Source: Paraphoma chrysanthemicola
Lineage: Eukaryota > Ascomycota > Dothideomycetes > Pleosporales > Phaeosphaeriaceae
Direction of reading: 5' to 3'
NCBI GenBank assembly: GCA_020744225.1
Contig: JAGMWG010000001.1
Coordinates: forward strand, 992,001-1,056,000
DNA: 64,000 bases
Below are positions 43,555-54,292 of this stretch, one piece after another. Both the position numbers and the translations under genes were made by a program. The notes beneath the pieces were generated by a model. The model had not been told where the DNA came from. It saw only the letters and a program-made list of their open reading frames with translations, and searched no databases. Positions within the stretch are counted from its first letter, which is position 1. The number at the start of each line of letters is the position of its first letter.

Positions 43555-46500
43555 AGTCGATCAATCAATCTATCCGTCCACGTAGCGTTGTGATCTGCTT
43601 CCGACAAGTTTCATGCAGACTATTCGAGGGCGTTATTTTAGGAAGCCGCGCGGGACGATCAAAGCGACCTGTACCTGACGGCAAAGCATGAGTGGAAGGA
43701 AGCACCGGCTTGGCGACCCAGGGAGGCTCAGACCAGATATGTAGACGACCGCGTCCCTTAGCCAGGCACATCTACGTACGTCGACCTGCGCACTTTTCAT
43801 TGTTCAAGATGACCAGTTGTTGTCACTCACAATCATTGTCAACTTCTCATGTAATCCTACCGGCTGCACATATTGTGTATCTGCCTTTCATAAGCATGCT
43901 TCACGCTGATATGGCGATGAAAATTGCCCTATCGATGTTCCCTAGGAAAAGCGCAAAGGAGTACTAAAGTAGGACAAACCTATTTACCATCATAATTTTT
44001 TGGTATGGATGTAGATCTCTAGGACTTATTTAAGCATTGTTTACTAGATCGTGGGACGTTGTTACGTACTGCGTCGCGGGAGCGAGACTTTCTTATAGTA
44101 TTTCAAGAATCGGAACCACTAGGAAGTCTCACCTTGTACATCCATCAGAATTAGTAGAGTCTCGTCAGCACTAACTTCATACCTTGGCCTAGAGGAGCAT
44201 TTACGCGCACTACATTTGCCTCTAATTACGTGTGTCGCCAGATTTCTTGGTTGCGATGCTGCCGTGTCCTTTCTTACTGGGCACGTAAGTTTCGTGAATG
44301 CGTTTGTACACAAGGCAACCAATATTCAGGTGTTGTGGTGAGTTTTCATTGCGAAGACCTGAACTGGCTGCGCCCTGCATCATGGGTGAGGGTAATCTGC
44401 TAAGACATCTGCGAAAGAAGCATGCATGCTTGATACAGAATGTCACTAAAACGCCTCGAAGACTGCACAAACTTGATACTGTCGCAAAGAGTAACATTAT
44501 AGAAGGAAATCTTTGAGCGGCACGATGTGGTTGATCGAGATTTCCATTGTTCACTAGTCAAATGCGTCTAAAAACTGCCTAGTTCTCAAGCAAAGGCGCT
44601 CTGTAAGAGAGCGAGTACATAGTAGAAAGCTCATCTGTACGACTTGAGACTATCACATGAGCTTCCATGACAGTTTCAAGGCCCCAGCTTAGCCACGAGT
44701 TGAGCCCGACACGACTCCCACGGTAAGTAAGTACGAAAGCGATGATGCCGAAAGTGCGCGCTCAGCAACGAAAGTAGCACGCATGGCTGAGGAACTTACA
44801 GGCGCGTTCGTCTAATGTGTTGCAGTAACATTGTACGTTGTACATTTCCTTATGGCGGTTCAGCACAAGACGGATGCAATGGGCTTGGGGTCAAACTTGG
44901 GAATCCCAACTCGAATCTCTCGAACTCTATGCTAAATAGCGTCAACATGCGCTAGAATCGTCTTTGAAAATCTAATGCTTTGCTCGGATCTGGCGAAAGC
45001 CACGTCGTGAGTCTTGAAGCTGCCGTAATCTTGGTGGAAGTTCCACTCTTCGTTATCATACCAGTCCTCGCCATCGCCCGATTTATGGGAGCCCAGTGAG
45101 ATACGGGCATCACAAGCTTGATAAGATCTGTTCAAGCGAAATCGGCGACGTAAGTTAATGGCGCGAGCAATGAGTCCCCAACAAGTTTTACGAATGGCGT
45201 CTTCGCTCGGGCGATTGTCATTTGTTCCTTCCTCGAGAGCGCCCCGGCTTCGTTGGCCAGATAATATCAGTGAGGTATGTCAAAGTGTAGGCTACGCTAG
45301 GTGCTGGGTGATTGGGTAGGTTGGCGGCGGACGGCAATGGGGCAAGCAAGTCAGGCTTCCAGTTTGCACCGGCGGACTAGGCGAACGAGAAGTACCATCC
45401 TCTCTAACTGAATTCCGGCACATAGATAATCTGCTACTGCGTCGAGGTTGTCCTCGTTCTCGTACTCATCGTCATAATTGACATATTGCTGTCTAGATCG
45501 AATCGTAGAGGTTTGCCGTGTAGGATGCTTCTTTTGTAGCCTACATGCTTTTTGCCATGAAGCCTGGCTGGCTGGCTGGCGTGATACAGCGATGGAGGCG
45601 GACGGGGTTGTCTACAACAGGACCGCCGTCAGTCTGCAAACTCGTCGAGGAGTTCGGTCACTAGGTAGGCGTGCGAGGGTGAAGGAGCGTCTTTGTGTCT
45701 TCGTTGGCCGCTCGCCTTGGCAACGACGTCAGAGGGCGGAGATGCCGGCGAAAAGCGTCCTGTCGAGTGCAGTTATTAGTTATTTGCGTTTCGCTCTAAT
45801 TAGCATATGTACTGCGCGCTACGGCAAGGTAGAGTTGCAGGCAGGAGCTCGTAGGCGTGCGATGGGGCGGTGTGGTGAGTTGTGAGAAACTGTACTGGGT
45901 GTGCTCGGCGTCTTTCGCGCGGGTCGACCGCAGCTGCCAGAGAGGCGGCCTCTAGACGATGCGCATGCGACGGCGGGCGGATGGCGTGTGCAAGCGAGAC
46001 AGGCTGCGGCGGGCGTGTGTGGTGCAGATGCGCGGGGCGGTATTGAGGGGAAGTGTTAAGCAGAGTACAATGGGGTGCAGGCGGGAGCTCGTAGACATGA
46101 ATTGTGCTGTGAACAGCTTCAAATGACGGCCTGCGCGCTCCTCACAGCGCTACAGTCCCATGATTGACTACTGACATCTTACAGACCTCTGTTAGCAAAG
46201 CCTTGTAGCTCTTGATATCAATCATGGTGAGCCCGGCGTGCAGATTGTCTTGCCCTTGAGGTTGCGGATGCGGTTGTAGATGTATTCGGGATGCAAGCGA
46301 TGGTACTTGAGCAACAGCAACCGCGCAGAGGTATCCAGCAGGAACGTCAGAATATTCCCAAGCTAAGTTCTTGCCCAGAACTGTTGAAACCCTTGTCGGC
46401 GCAGTGTTCGACATTGTCTACCAAAATTCGATCGCGCCTGCGATGGGCGCAAGGGTTAAGTGACCGAACCCATTCAAAGATTCACCTGGTCGGAACTCAC

Positions 46501-47272
46501 CCGGAGATTCGGCGAGTCGACTCGCCCAAACATCAACACACAAGATTTGCACCAACTTCATCGCGTTCTTGTTTACTTCTTCCAATAACACCTCATGACA
46601 GTAGCTATTACAGGCAATAACATAATCTGTAGCTAAACAGCGTTAGGGTGGGTCGCCTCACCGACTTGCTCGTGTCGGCAATCGCCACGGCCTACGTTAA
46701 GCATCTACAGACCACAAAGGTGTTGTTCCATCATCCAGAGACGTCATGAGAAATTACATAGGGTCGCATCTATATCCTTTTCTGGACTTACGTGTCCTCC
46801 TTTCCGTGCCATTTGCAGTTTGTTCTCTTCTCCTTGTTACCTGCGATTCGATTTCTTCGATGTTTCTTCGACGTTTCTTCTCCTTGATTCCATTGAAAAC
46901 TCACCGCACAATACATGTGCGGCTTCACGTTGGTCTGTTCAGTTTATTCCATCCCATCTAATAACATCCGACAACTCGAGTACTTCGTATGTGTGCTACC
47001 ATGGATCTCAAATGTATGGTGGATGGACCTTGCGAAGATCGCGCGTAATGGTTAAAGCTGTGTCGAAAGGCATGGGACTACCGATTGTAAATCGCATACT
47101 GCTTGGTACCAGCTGACTGCATTTAAAGCTCTCTTTGTCTGAGTATGCGCGGGTATATCAAAACAACAATCCTTGAATTGGATTCACAATACTTGCACCA
47201 TTTCGTATTGGTTGAGACTACCAGCGAGTCTTCCTGACCGCTTCTTGCACTTTCCCTGCCTTCATCAGAGGC
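43555..47272. other. Gene-poor region (3.7 kb)
   Basis: Many short overlapping frames, none with family features. Around 44119-44554 both strands give zinc-finger-like fragments (for example NLLRHLRKKHA), but without the paired cysteines. A 19-base direct repeat (18 of 19 identical) lies at 45836-45854 and 46076-46094. Confidence 0.45.
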
Positions 47273-47630
47273 TCATTGATCGCCATCCTCTCCGCTAAGG
47301 GCATTCGCATGTGGTTCGTAGTATATTGGCAGAGACATCCTTGGTTGCAACTCGAATACCATGCTGTCCTGATGTTGTTCGCTTCCCACCAGCCCGGCGC
47401 TTGCTTCGATATCGATATCACTATCTATTTATTCGCCTTGCTTAGCCAGACATACTCTCTTTGAGGATGCCGAAAGTCGACCTACTCCGTGACCAAGCTA
47501 CGAACAATCCTCGAAAGCATGAGCAAAAGACAGAATCGCGGACATGGAAGCCAGCAATGGTGGCGATGATGGTAAGTATGCCGAAGCATATGACGAGTGC
47601 TGTGTTGACGGGATCATTGTTGTCGGGCAT
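47273..47630 (-). CDS. Small single-pass membrane protein with LPxY tail (family PYT, copy B)
   Basis: Exon 1 starts at 47630 and encodes VNTALVICFGILTIIATIAG then FHVRDSVFCSCFRGLF, aligning with copy A (VALQVLFGILGIMFAIAA, HYRDSICSVLLRRY). A second exon in the shared reading phase gives SDIDIEASAGLVGS...MSLPIYYEPHA and stops at 47273-47275. The exact junction is unclear. A strong donor GTATGT (47455-47450) with an early acceptor would leave only a 31-base intron but keep the conserved D-x-E-A/S start. A later AAG acceptor gives a 52-base intron and a 101-residue protein, and a weaker upstream donor gives 61 bases. LPIY is an accepted variant of the (L/P)PxY WW-domain ligand. Function unknown. 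Confidence 0.55.
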
Positions 47631-49140
47631 CGCTGATGCGGGAAGCGGATGCTGTCATGTGTTGACAAGGTTGGTCTGGACGTGAATAACGGTCCAATCG
47701 TCCGGAGTAATGGTCTTAGGCATACGCAATTAATCTTAAGAAAGTGTCGTTGAAGTCACAAACACATGATGGACAATGCCTTGAAGTTGTCTTGATGTGG
47801 GTGGTGCTTTTGCTTTATGTAGACTTCTTGATATCAGGCTTTGACAACTTGACTACCTACGGCACATGGTGGCTGCAACGCCGGTGGACATGTATTGCAT
47901 TCTCACGCACACTTTTCCGTCCCAGCAACAATCGAATAGAAGCTGATTGGATGGTGTTGATTGACAGCATCTCAGAACACTCCCACAACTACATACACCG
48001 GCAGGTAACGATTGGAGAAGTATCGGTTCTAGGAGAATCAGCTGCAGAGGTTCCTAATTGGGCCGGCATGCACTGATGCCGCTCGCCTCATTCTCGCCCT
48101 ATTGGCCCAACCACGGTTATTGGGCAGCGAGTAAGACCCTCACTGCGCGACGCCCTGCCTACCGCACTTTTACGAGGCACGCCATGAAATCTTCTGTATA
48201 TCTGAACAAGCCGCAGCATATCTCCGCATTAGTCTTTGCTTAGTGTCGGAAGTTTGCGCATCGCCGCGAACAACGCATCGGCCACGTCTGACATCTGAGG
48301 ACTTGTATAAAAGGCTGGGTAGTTCAAGTCGATCTCTTCGCCACCACACATACCCAAGTAAGCAACAGTCCTTCCCATTTTTCACCCTCCCAGAACAGGC
48401 TGCCAGGATTGAATGAAAGCGAGAAGCGCATGCGACATATTCTCCATCATCGATGATGCGAGGTGACTGCCAGGCTACGTTGTGCTCGACTCACCCCCGG
48501 GGGAAAAGCCAGTCACATGTATTGTGTCCCAGTTGCGCCGACCCACGATTGCTCCGGACCGTATCTACGAGACGGAAAGAGACTAAGCATCTTATGCGCC
48601 AGATTCAGCTCCACCACATCAGGGCCAGCGCAACAGTCAAAGCACGCCGACCTTCCCTCAGCTCATTGCCTGCCCAGCAGAACGCCGCGTACGTTTGATC
48701 GCCCGTTGGCAAATTTACAATATGCGTAATGAACTTCGATGCAAACATCGCTTCGTATACGAATCGGACCACAACTCTAGTAGCAAGCAAGTACATGCCA
48801 CAAGGTCCTGCGACACAGACCAGTTTGTTGATATCTTCTGGTGCAAGTAAACCAACAATACAAGCACGAGTGTCAAGATTTATAGGGAAAGAAGAAAAGG
48901 TACAATACTGTCAACTTAGACACTTGCGTAAGAACTGTCAGACGCTTTTTCAAAGCATATGTCTAACCACAGTAGTACAGCAAACTAATTACAACACCAA
49001 ACTAATTACAACAGCAAACTACCAATAGACCGTAAGGTCAACACCAAGTCTCGTATACACAAATGGCTGCAGTTCTAAGCTTTCCGTGGAACGATCTAAT
49101 GCCGCGATTTACATCCACGGGTCCTGCTCCGGTGACCCTA
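47631..49140. other. Gene-poor region between PYT copies B and D
   Basis: About 1.5 kb. A 110-codon frame at 47744-48076 (+) has one hydrophobic stretch but no family match; I do not call it. Nothing else is supported. Confidence 0.45.
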
Positions 49141-49455
49141 TCAGGACTGCAAGATATCTGCACAAGTCATCTGCCTGATCGAGGCTCGATACTCGATACT
49201 ACTCAGCGAGTACGTGTGTTTCAGTAACAAGATCCCGGCCTCGAGTTCGTGGTCTAGTCTCTTGACAGCCGCTTGAAAAGTAGGAGCCGCATCGAAAACG
49301 TATAAAATCTACAAGAGCGACGACATCGACGAAGCAAGACACAGACCAGGCAATAACGGTGATACAGAGCTACTAATATGCTACAATGATACTCAGCCCT
49401 CCAATGATGCCAAAGAAAATCGGAGTATGTCGTTGGACTTCGATTTGGTCAAAAT
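49141..49455 (-). pseudogene. Decayed member of the PYT family (copy D)
   Basis: Frame 1 reads QIEVQRHTPIFFGIIGGLSIIVA, then stops. A second frame continues with ALYHRYCLVCVLLRRCRR. Together they match the span and basic edge of copy A (FGILGIMFAIAA, HYRDSICSVLLRRYR). An 11-base insertion bounded by a direct GTAGC repeat (49367-49383) accounts for the frameshift. The phase-1 intron is still recognisable (GTAGAT...GACTAG, about 59 bases) and leads to YHELEAGILL, matching YYELEAGTW of copy A. No usable start codon and no PPxY remain. The tail stops at 49141-49143. Confidence 0.65.
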
Positions 49456-49898
49456 TTCATTAGACGCGAAGTTCAAGAGTTCTCTAAGACTTTAGCAAGG
49501 GTGTGCCGTGGTTGAAAATCATGCTCAAAAGCTCGACTCGGACAGTTTAATGCAGGAGTGTGGAAGTGCACTAACCGACAAGCACACCAAGAGCGAAGAG
49601 CTTAGAGGAAGTGTCAGTCGAGGTATGTGAAGGGTTTAATGATACGCAGTGTCCGTGTCGATGATTTTAAGACGCAGCAAAGGATTTTGAGAGTGTATGT
49701 GAAGTACGTCTGTATTCCCCAGATGACCGAACCAACATCTCATTTTCTCTACACATAAAGATACAGCCGTTGCTCCCCACCCATCAGACCTGCGGAAGTT
49801 AATTGAGCGTTCGACAGCGCAGGAAGTTAGCGTAGCTATAAACCGTGAAAAGTAACTCACCTATATATAGACCGCCATGGTTGTTTCCCCCAAGTTGT
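49456..49898. other. Short intergenic region between PYT copies D and C
   Basis: About 440 bases without a gene; it would contain the former promoter of copy D and the 3' UTR of copy C. Confidence 0.5.
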
Positions 49899-50344
49899 TT
49901 ACTTCGACGGTGCTACTGAACTGCTCTTGCCCTGTAGTGACGTTCCAACATCGTTGACGTAAATTGTATCTACACCAGGGTATACCGAGCTCACCGTGTT
50001 CGTATGACGGCAGTCGGACTGCTCGTATGCAGGTGGCATCGTCGTCTGCCGTCCAAGGGGTATCGCATCGTCGACCAACTCGGCGTTGTCTTCGTAAGAG
50101 GCTATAGCCGACTCGAGATCATCCTGTTGGTCTGAGTACTTGTCAGGATGTATTTGAGGTGTCACATGGATCAGGACCAAGTACTTGTACCCAGAGGGCG
50201 AGGGAAGCTAAGACGTCGTATCAATATACAGCCAAGTGAGTCGCGATGGTGGAGGCTGGCTAGTGTGGCTATGGTGCCGATGATGCCGAAGACCCCGAAG
50301 CATATTTGAAGGGCGAGTTCGGTGCTACTGGAAGAGGCTGGCAT
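49899..50344 (-). CDS. Small single-pass membrane protein with PPxY tail (family PYT, copy C), 2 exons
   Basis: Model complement(join(49899..50131, 50185..50344)), 130 residues. The intron is 53 bases and phase 1, the same size and phase as in copy A, with a CCTGAC branch point and a CTCAG acceptor. Exon 1: ELALQICFGVFGIIGTIATL then HHRDSLGCILIRRL. Exon 2: NQQDDLESAIASYED...GRQTTMPPAYEQSD, ending Ser/Lys-rich. The span, the H-x-R-D-S edge and the tail P-P-A-Y-E are shared with copy A. No signal peptide separate from the span; the topology is probably N-out/C-in (positive-inside rule, RR after the span), placing the PPxY in the cytosol. Function unknown. Confidence 0.7.
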
Positions 50345-53300
50345 GCTTCAGGGCGAAATAGATGGAAGGAGGGGACTAATTGGTCGAGAAGGATGTGAGG
50401 GACCACTAACGAAATGAAGAAGTGTGATACGACGCAAGTGTAAGCAAAGGTAGAAGCCACAATGCATGCAAGAAGACAAAGTCAAGACGAGGCTGAGTGG
50501 TATTGCTAGATCATGCTGCTAAGGTAGACCACCTGGATATCTCGAGGTCAATGTCAGAGGCCAGCGAAAGGGCAGAGAGACTTTATATCATTTTCAGCGA
50601 CATCACGACTAGCCCTCATAACCATAGTATGGTGCAGGACAGCTTTATTCGAGTGGCTGATGCATAGGGAAGTTTTCGCATTAAAGTACTTGAGAATTGT
50701 CACTAGTGATGATGAGTGTGGGTATGTAGTGAGTAATGATGAGTGTGAGTGATGATGAGTGCGAGTGTGTAGTGAGTGATGAGGGTAAATTGCTACCACG
50801 TCTCATTCTACCCTTTATACATTTCTGCATGAAAGCAGCAGAGAGAGGGACCTCAACACCTGACAGCAGGCTGAACAAGCCAAGCAACACTTTCCCCGCT
50901 CCGGTGAACAAACTGTCCAATCCCGGAGCATGCACAGCCGGCGAGACAATCGGCCTGTGAGTTAAGAGAGCATATCATTCGTAGCATGACCACCAGCCTC
51001 GTAGCTATGTGCTAACTGCGCCTTGAACAACGCAATCGTGGTGTCGCAGCAGTCCCCAAGGCTGAATCCCTCCATCAGCCGCACCGCATTCGGAAACTCA
51101 ACAGCAATTTCTATCAAACACAGCCTCGCAACTGACCGGAGTGTCAATCGAGCGAGCGAGGTCTCCAATGATACTCGGACATGTAGCCACCGCTGGTATG
51201 TTGAGAATCAGCCTGCAGACGTCGATCGCGTCGTCCGACACAGCCTTGGACATTGCATGGTCGTAACGCGCCATTTGCGAGCATTCGATGATGATGCGTG
51301 ATGTTCGAAGCACCGATCTTGCTGCGAAGTGGATGAATTATGCGGTTCATAGGCTCGCGATGCTTCAGATCGGTGAAACCATATGCAAGTCAGTCTACGG
51401 TGAAGCCGATAGCAGGGTCGTAGGCGAGATGAGGAGTGAGAACGTTCCACTGACATCGATGGCCGATAGCTCAATGTGACAGAGCTGCAGTCTCTTTACG
51501 CAGGTCATTCTCATATACCATCATCTGCTAGAAGATGCCATGCATGTGACGCTGGAGACTAGGAGACAGGAAGCAAATGTGGTATATATCTAACGCTCTG
51601 GCTCTGCTGAGTCAATGGTCTCGTTGTCAAAAGTGTTGTAACGAATGCCGAGAAACATTGCAACGAGATGGATAGTAATGTTGGACTCTGGAACACTCGT
51701 GATACTACCTTCAATTGACCGCATCATTTCATTCACACACACTTGACATGGCCGCTTCGGCACATTGCTATTGCAATCTATACAATTCGCAATGTTTCCG
51801 TTTGACCGCATTCGATTGTGTCTCGTTGTTGGACGCGCCTACCAGATTACATTGTCGAGTTTATGCCTTGGGAAAGAATCCCGTTGCATGAAGTCAAGAC
51901 CCACAGAGCGGAGGCAGTCCGTTTCGCAGAAAGTAGAAACCTGGCCTGCTCCGCGACGATGTGGAGAGCACTGGATTCTTCAACGTACGTCAAGCATATC
52001 TTGGAAACAACGGCCGCCGGGGTCTATCCTCGTTGCCCCGCTGTCAAAGGATGAAAACAGTATTGGCGAGCGGGGAATGGTTGCTTCGCTCCTCTGACGG
52101 CATGTTTCGTTTCGAGCCAGCGTTTGTTTCAGGCTGCGGGACGAACCGTTCGCTGAGGATTAACAGCGCGGGAGATCCTCCCAGCAGGCGAAATGACAGG
52201 AAAGTCTTGGTATGGGTCCTTGATGCGGACGTTGGTGGTTAGCGAACGAGAGTGTGATGCTTCGTGAGGTGGTGGAGGCGGCCTCGTGTTAGTGCAAAGA
52301 TGGCCGGCCAGACGTCTCAGATGTTGCCACACTCGTATGAAGCAGATGAGTGCGACGGGGAGCAGTCCAGTTTTGAGCAGAGTCAATAATAGTCGTCGCT
52401 GCAAGATTCTGCCCCGGTGCCACGGTAATGAGGTGCCAGAAATGACCATAGAAGATTCCGGGCTGTGGCAAACCAGGGTAGCGGACCCGTGTCAGACGTG
52501 CGTTTGACAGCTGTGGCATGCCATTCATGCTTTTCCATATATAGGTCTGGATGTTTGGGCGCGGTCAGCAACATGGATTCATCTATTTCCAACGCTCCAT
52601 CTTTGGAGACGGATGGCGATGACGTCCAATGCAACACAACGCGGACTGGAGTGAGAAGCGGCTCCAAAACGGAAATAGGTCCCCAGAGGCCATCTCCGGT
52701 CGATCAAAGGATGGTTTGTTGAGCGAGTGCTGATGCGGCTCATTTTGCACGGACAGGGGCGGCGTGGAGGTCTTCATCTAAATCACGTTTCGGCAAATGA
52801 GGCGCGGCTGTCGTGATTTGGCGCAGCCATTCCGACACCGAGGATGCAGTCTGCTCGTGGTTTTGGTTTGGGACATGGCAGACAGCTGCAACGCATGCTG
52901 GCGGAGGTAGAGGTGGTGGAGGTGGCTGAGTTCATGCGCTCGAGCTACCCGTAGACGTCACAGAGCATGGACAGCGGTTGTGGCCTTGCACGAGGCAGCT
53001 GAGAAAAGGTGTGGCTTCCGATCGTGGCGGCCGTTTTCGTGCACGAATGGACCCACTCGGCGGAGGAAGTGGAAGGCGCGATGGGCACGAGAGTTTGTTC
53101 CAACGTCGGCAGCCACGACGACGACACTCTGCACACCGAACTTCACCCCCTTCATGGTTCGATGTCGCGCTGGCGGGTGAAGATCGCTGGCATGCTGTCG
53201 GCGGCGTTATGCAAATTGTGCAGGCTCGAGCTGGCTTGGACGGGGGGGAGCAGGTTGACTGTCGCACCTGCGCGCATCGGGCAAGCTGGGGCGAGGCGGT

Positions 53301-54292
53301 GACTTTGGACCCGCTCGCTGTGGCTCGCCGCCGAAACACGCACCATCGCTCTTATCACCACGCCAATCGCGGTGCCCCTCCACCACGACGCGGCTGGCCT
53401 TCGCCGGTCGCACGGCGAGGGCATCGAGGGATGCCCGCTCACGGTTGCACGGCGGCGGGCGTCGCTTGCGCTCACGATTGTGTGCTTCTGCGCCATTTCG
53501 ACGCTTCTGCCAGGTACCCGCTGAGAAGGGAGGATCGTCGCAGGGTGACAGTCTCTTCCGGCCAAGCGCCATGAAACGCAATCTAACGCGGCCGGCGGCC
53601 AGCGACCAAAGCAGCAAGCAGCAGCAGACAGACTCGTGGCAGCAGCAAGGCCACGCGCGGCGCTGAGGACAGCGACCGCAAGAGACATGCTAGCACGCAA
53701 AGGGGCCGTCTGCCTGTGTCACCCGCCATCGCGACCTCACCCGCCGGCCTCGCTGCAGCGCGCGCAATGAGGGCATCGCACCTCTCAGCGCCTCCAGCGT
53801 GCGTAGCTCAGGTACCCGAGCGGCTCCAAGCCTCGACGTTGCGCATCCCGGCTGCTGAATGGCTAGCTTCATGCACACCCCGGCTGCTGTTCCTGGCTAT
53901 CTTCGTCGCTGACTGGCCCTTGTCGCCGCCCGTCCCTGAATCAAATTAACCACCGCCAGGGGCACACCTTTGGCCGCCATCTGTGCGCCCAGTTGTTTCC
54001 TTGGCTCACTTCCTGTAATCATCGTGCCGCTCATTCATATACCGCTCGCCGCCGCTGGTTGTTTCGCTCTCTACTCAAGGCTCAACTTTCCTTCAGCACA
54101 CTCGCTTTTGTCTGTCTTCGGACGCGCCTCTCATTTGAACAAACTCCAGTCACTCTTTCCTGGATTCTACAGCGTTTGCGGAATTGATTTCTGCTGATAT
54201 CCTTCCCGTCCCACTTCCCAGCTAAAGGACTCATTCGTATCAATATCTTATCCGTCACTTCAAGCTCAAGAGCAAGGAATATCAGAATCAAC
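50345..54292. other. Gene-poor region (3.9 kb) upstream of the wall-type protein gene
   Basis: Contains a minisatellite (50708-50785). Minus-strand frames at 51098-51480 and 50962-51120 include plausible protein-like pieces (SRIIIECSQMARYDHAMSKAVS, LMEGFSLGDCC), but I could not join them into a gene; a decayed gene is possible. 52900-53900 is GC-rich with long overlapping frames on both strands, a composition effect. The last 250 bases are pyrimidine-rich, as in 5' leaders of strongly expressed fungal genes. Confidence 0.4.
50708..50785. repeat. Degenerate GATGAGTG/GTAGTGAG minisatellite
   Basis: Two copies of a roughly 43-base unit beginning GATGATGAGTG and containing GTGTAGTGAGT are visible, each built from shorter GATGAGTG and AGTGAGT elements. 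Non-coding. Confidence 0.7.

Noticed and set aside
44119..44554. Possible C2H2 zinc-finger gene
   Set aside because: Finger-like fragments (NLLRHLRKKHA, RNLATHVIRGKC) fall on opposite strands and lack paired Cys at the right spacing.
50962..51811. Possible multi-exon gene on the minus strand (SRIIIECSQMARYDHAMSKAVS and neighbouring pieces)
   Set aside because: I could not join the pieces with consistent phases, and I recognise no family; a decayed gene remains possible.
52978..53700. Long overlapping frames on both strands in GC-rich DNA
   Set aside because: Arg/Gly/Pro-rich translations in several frames at once indicate composition, not coding; no motif or splice support.
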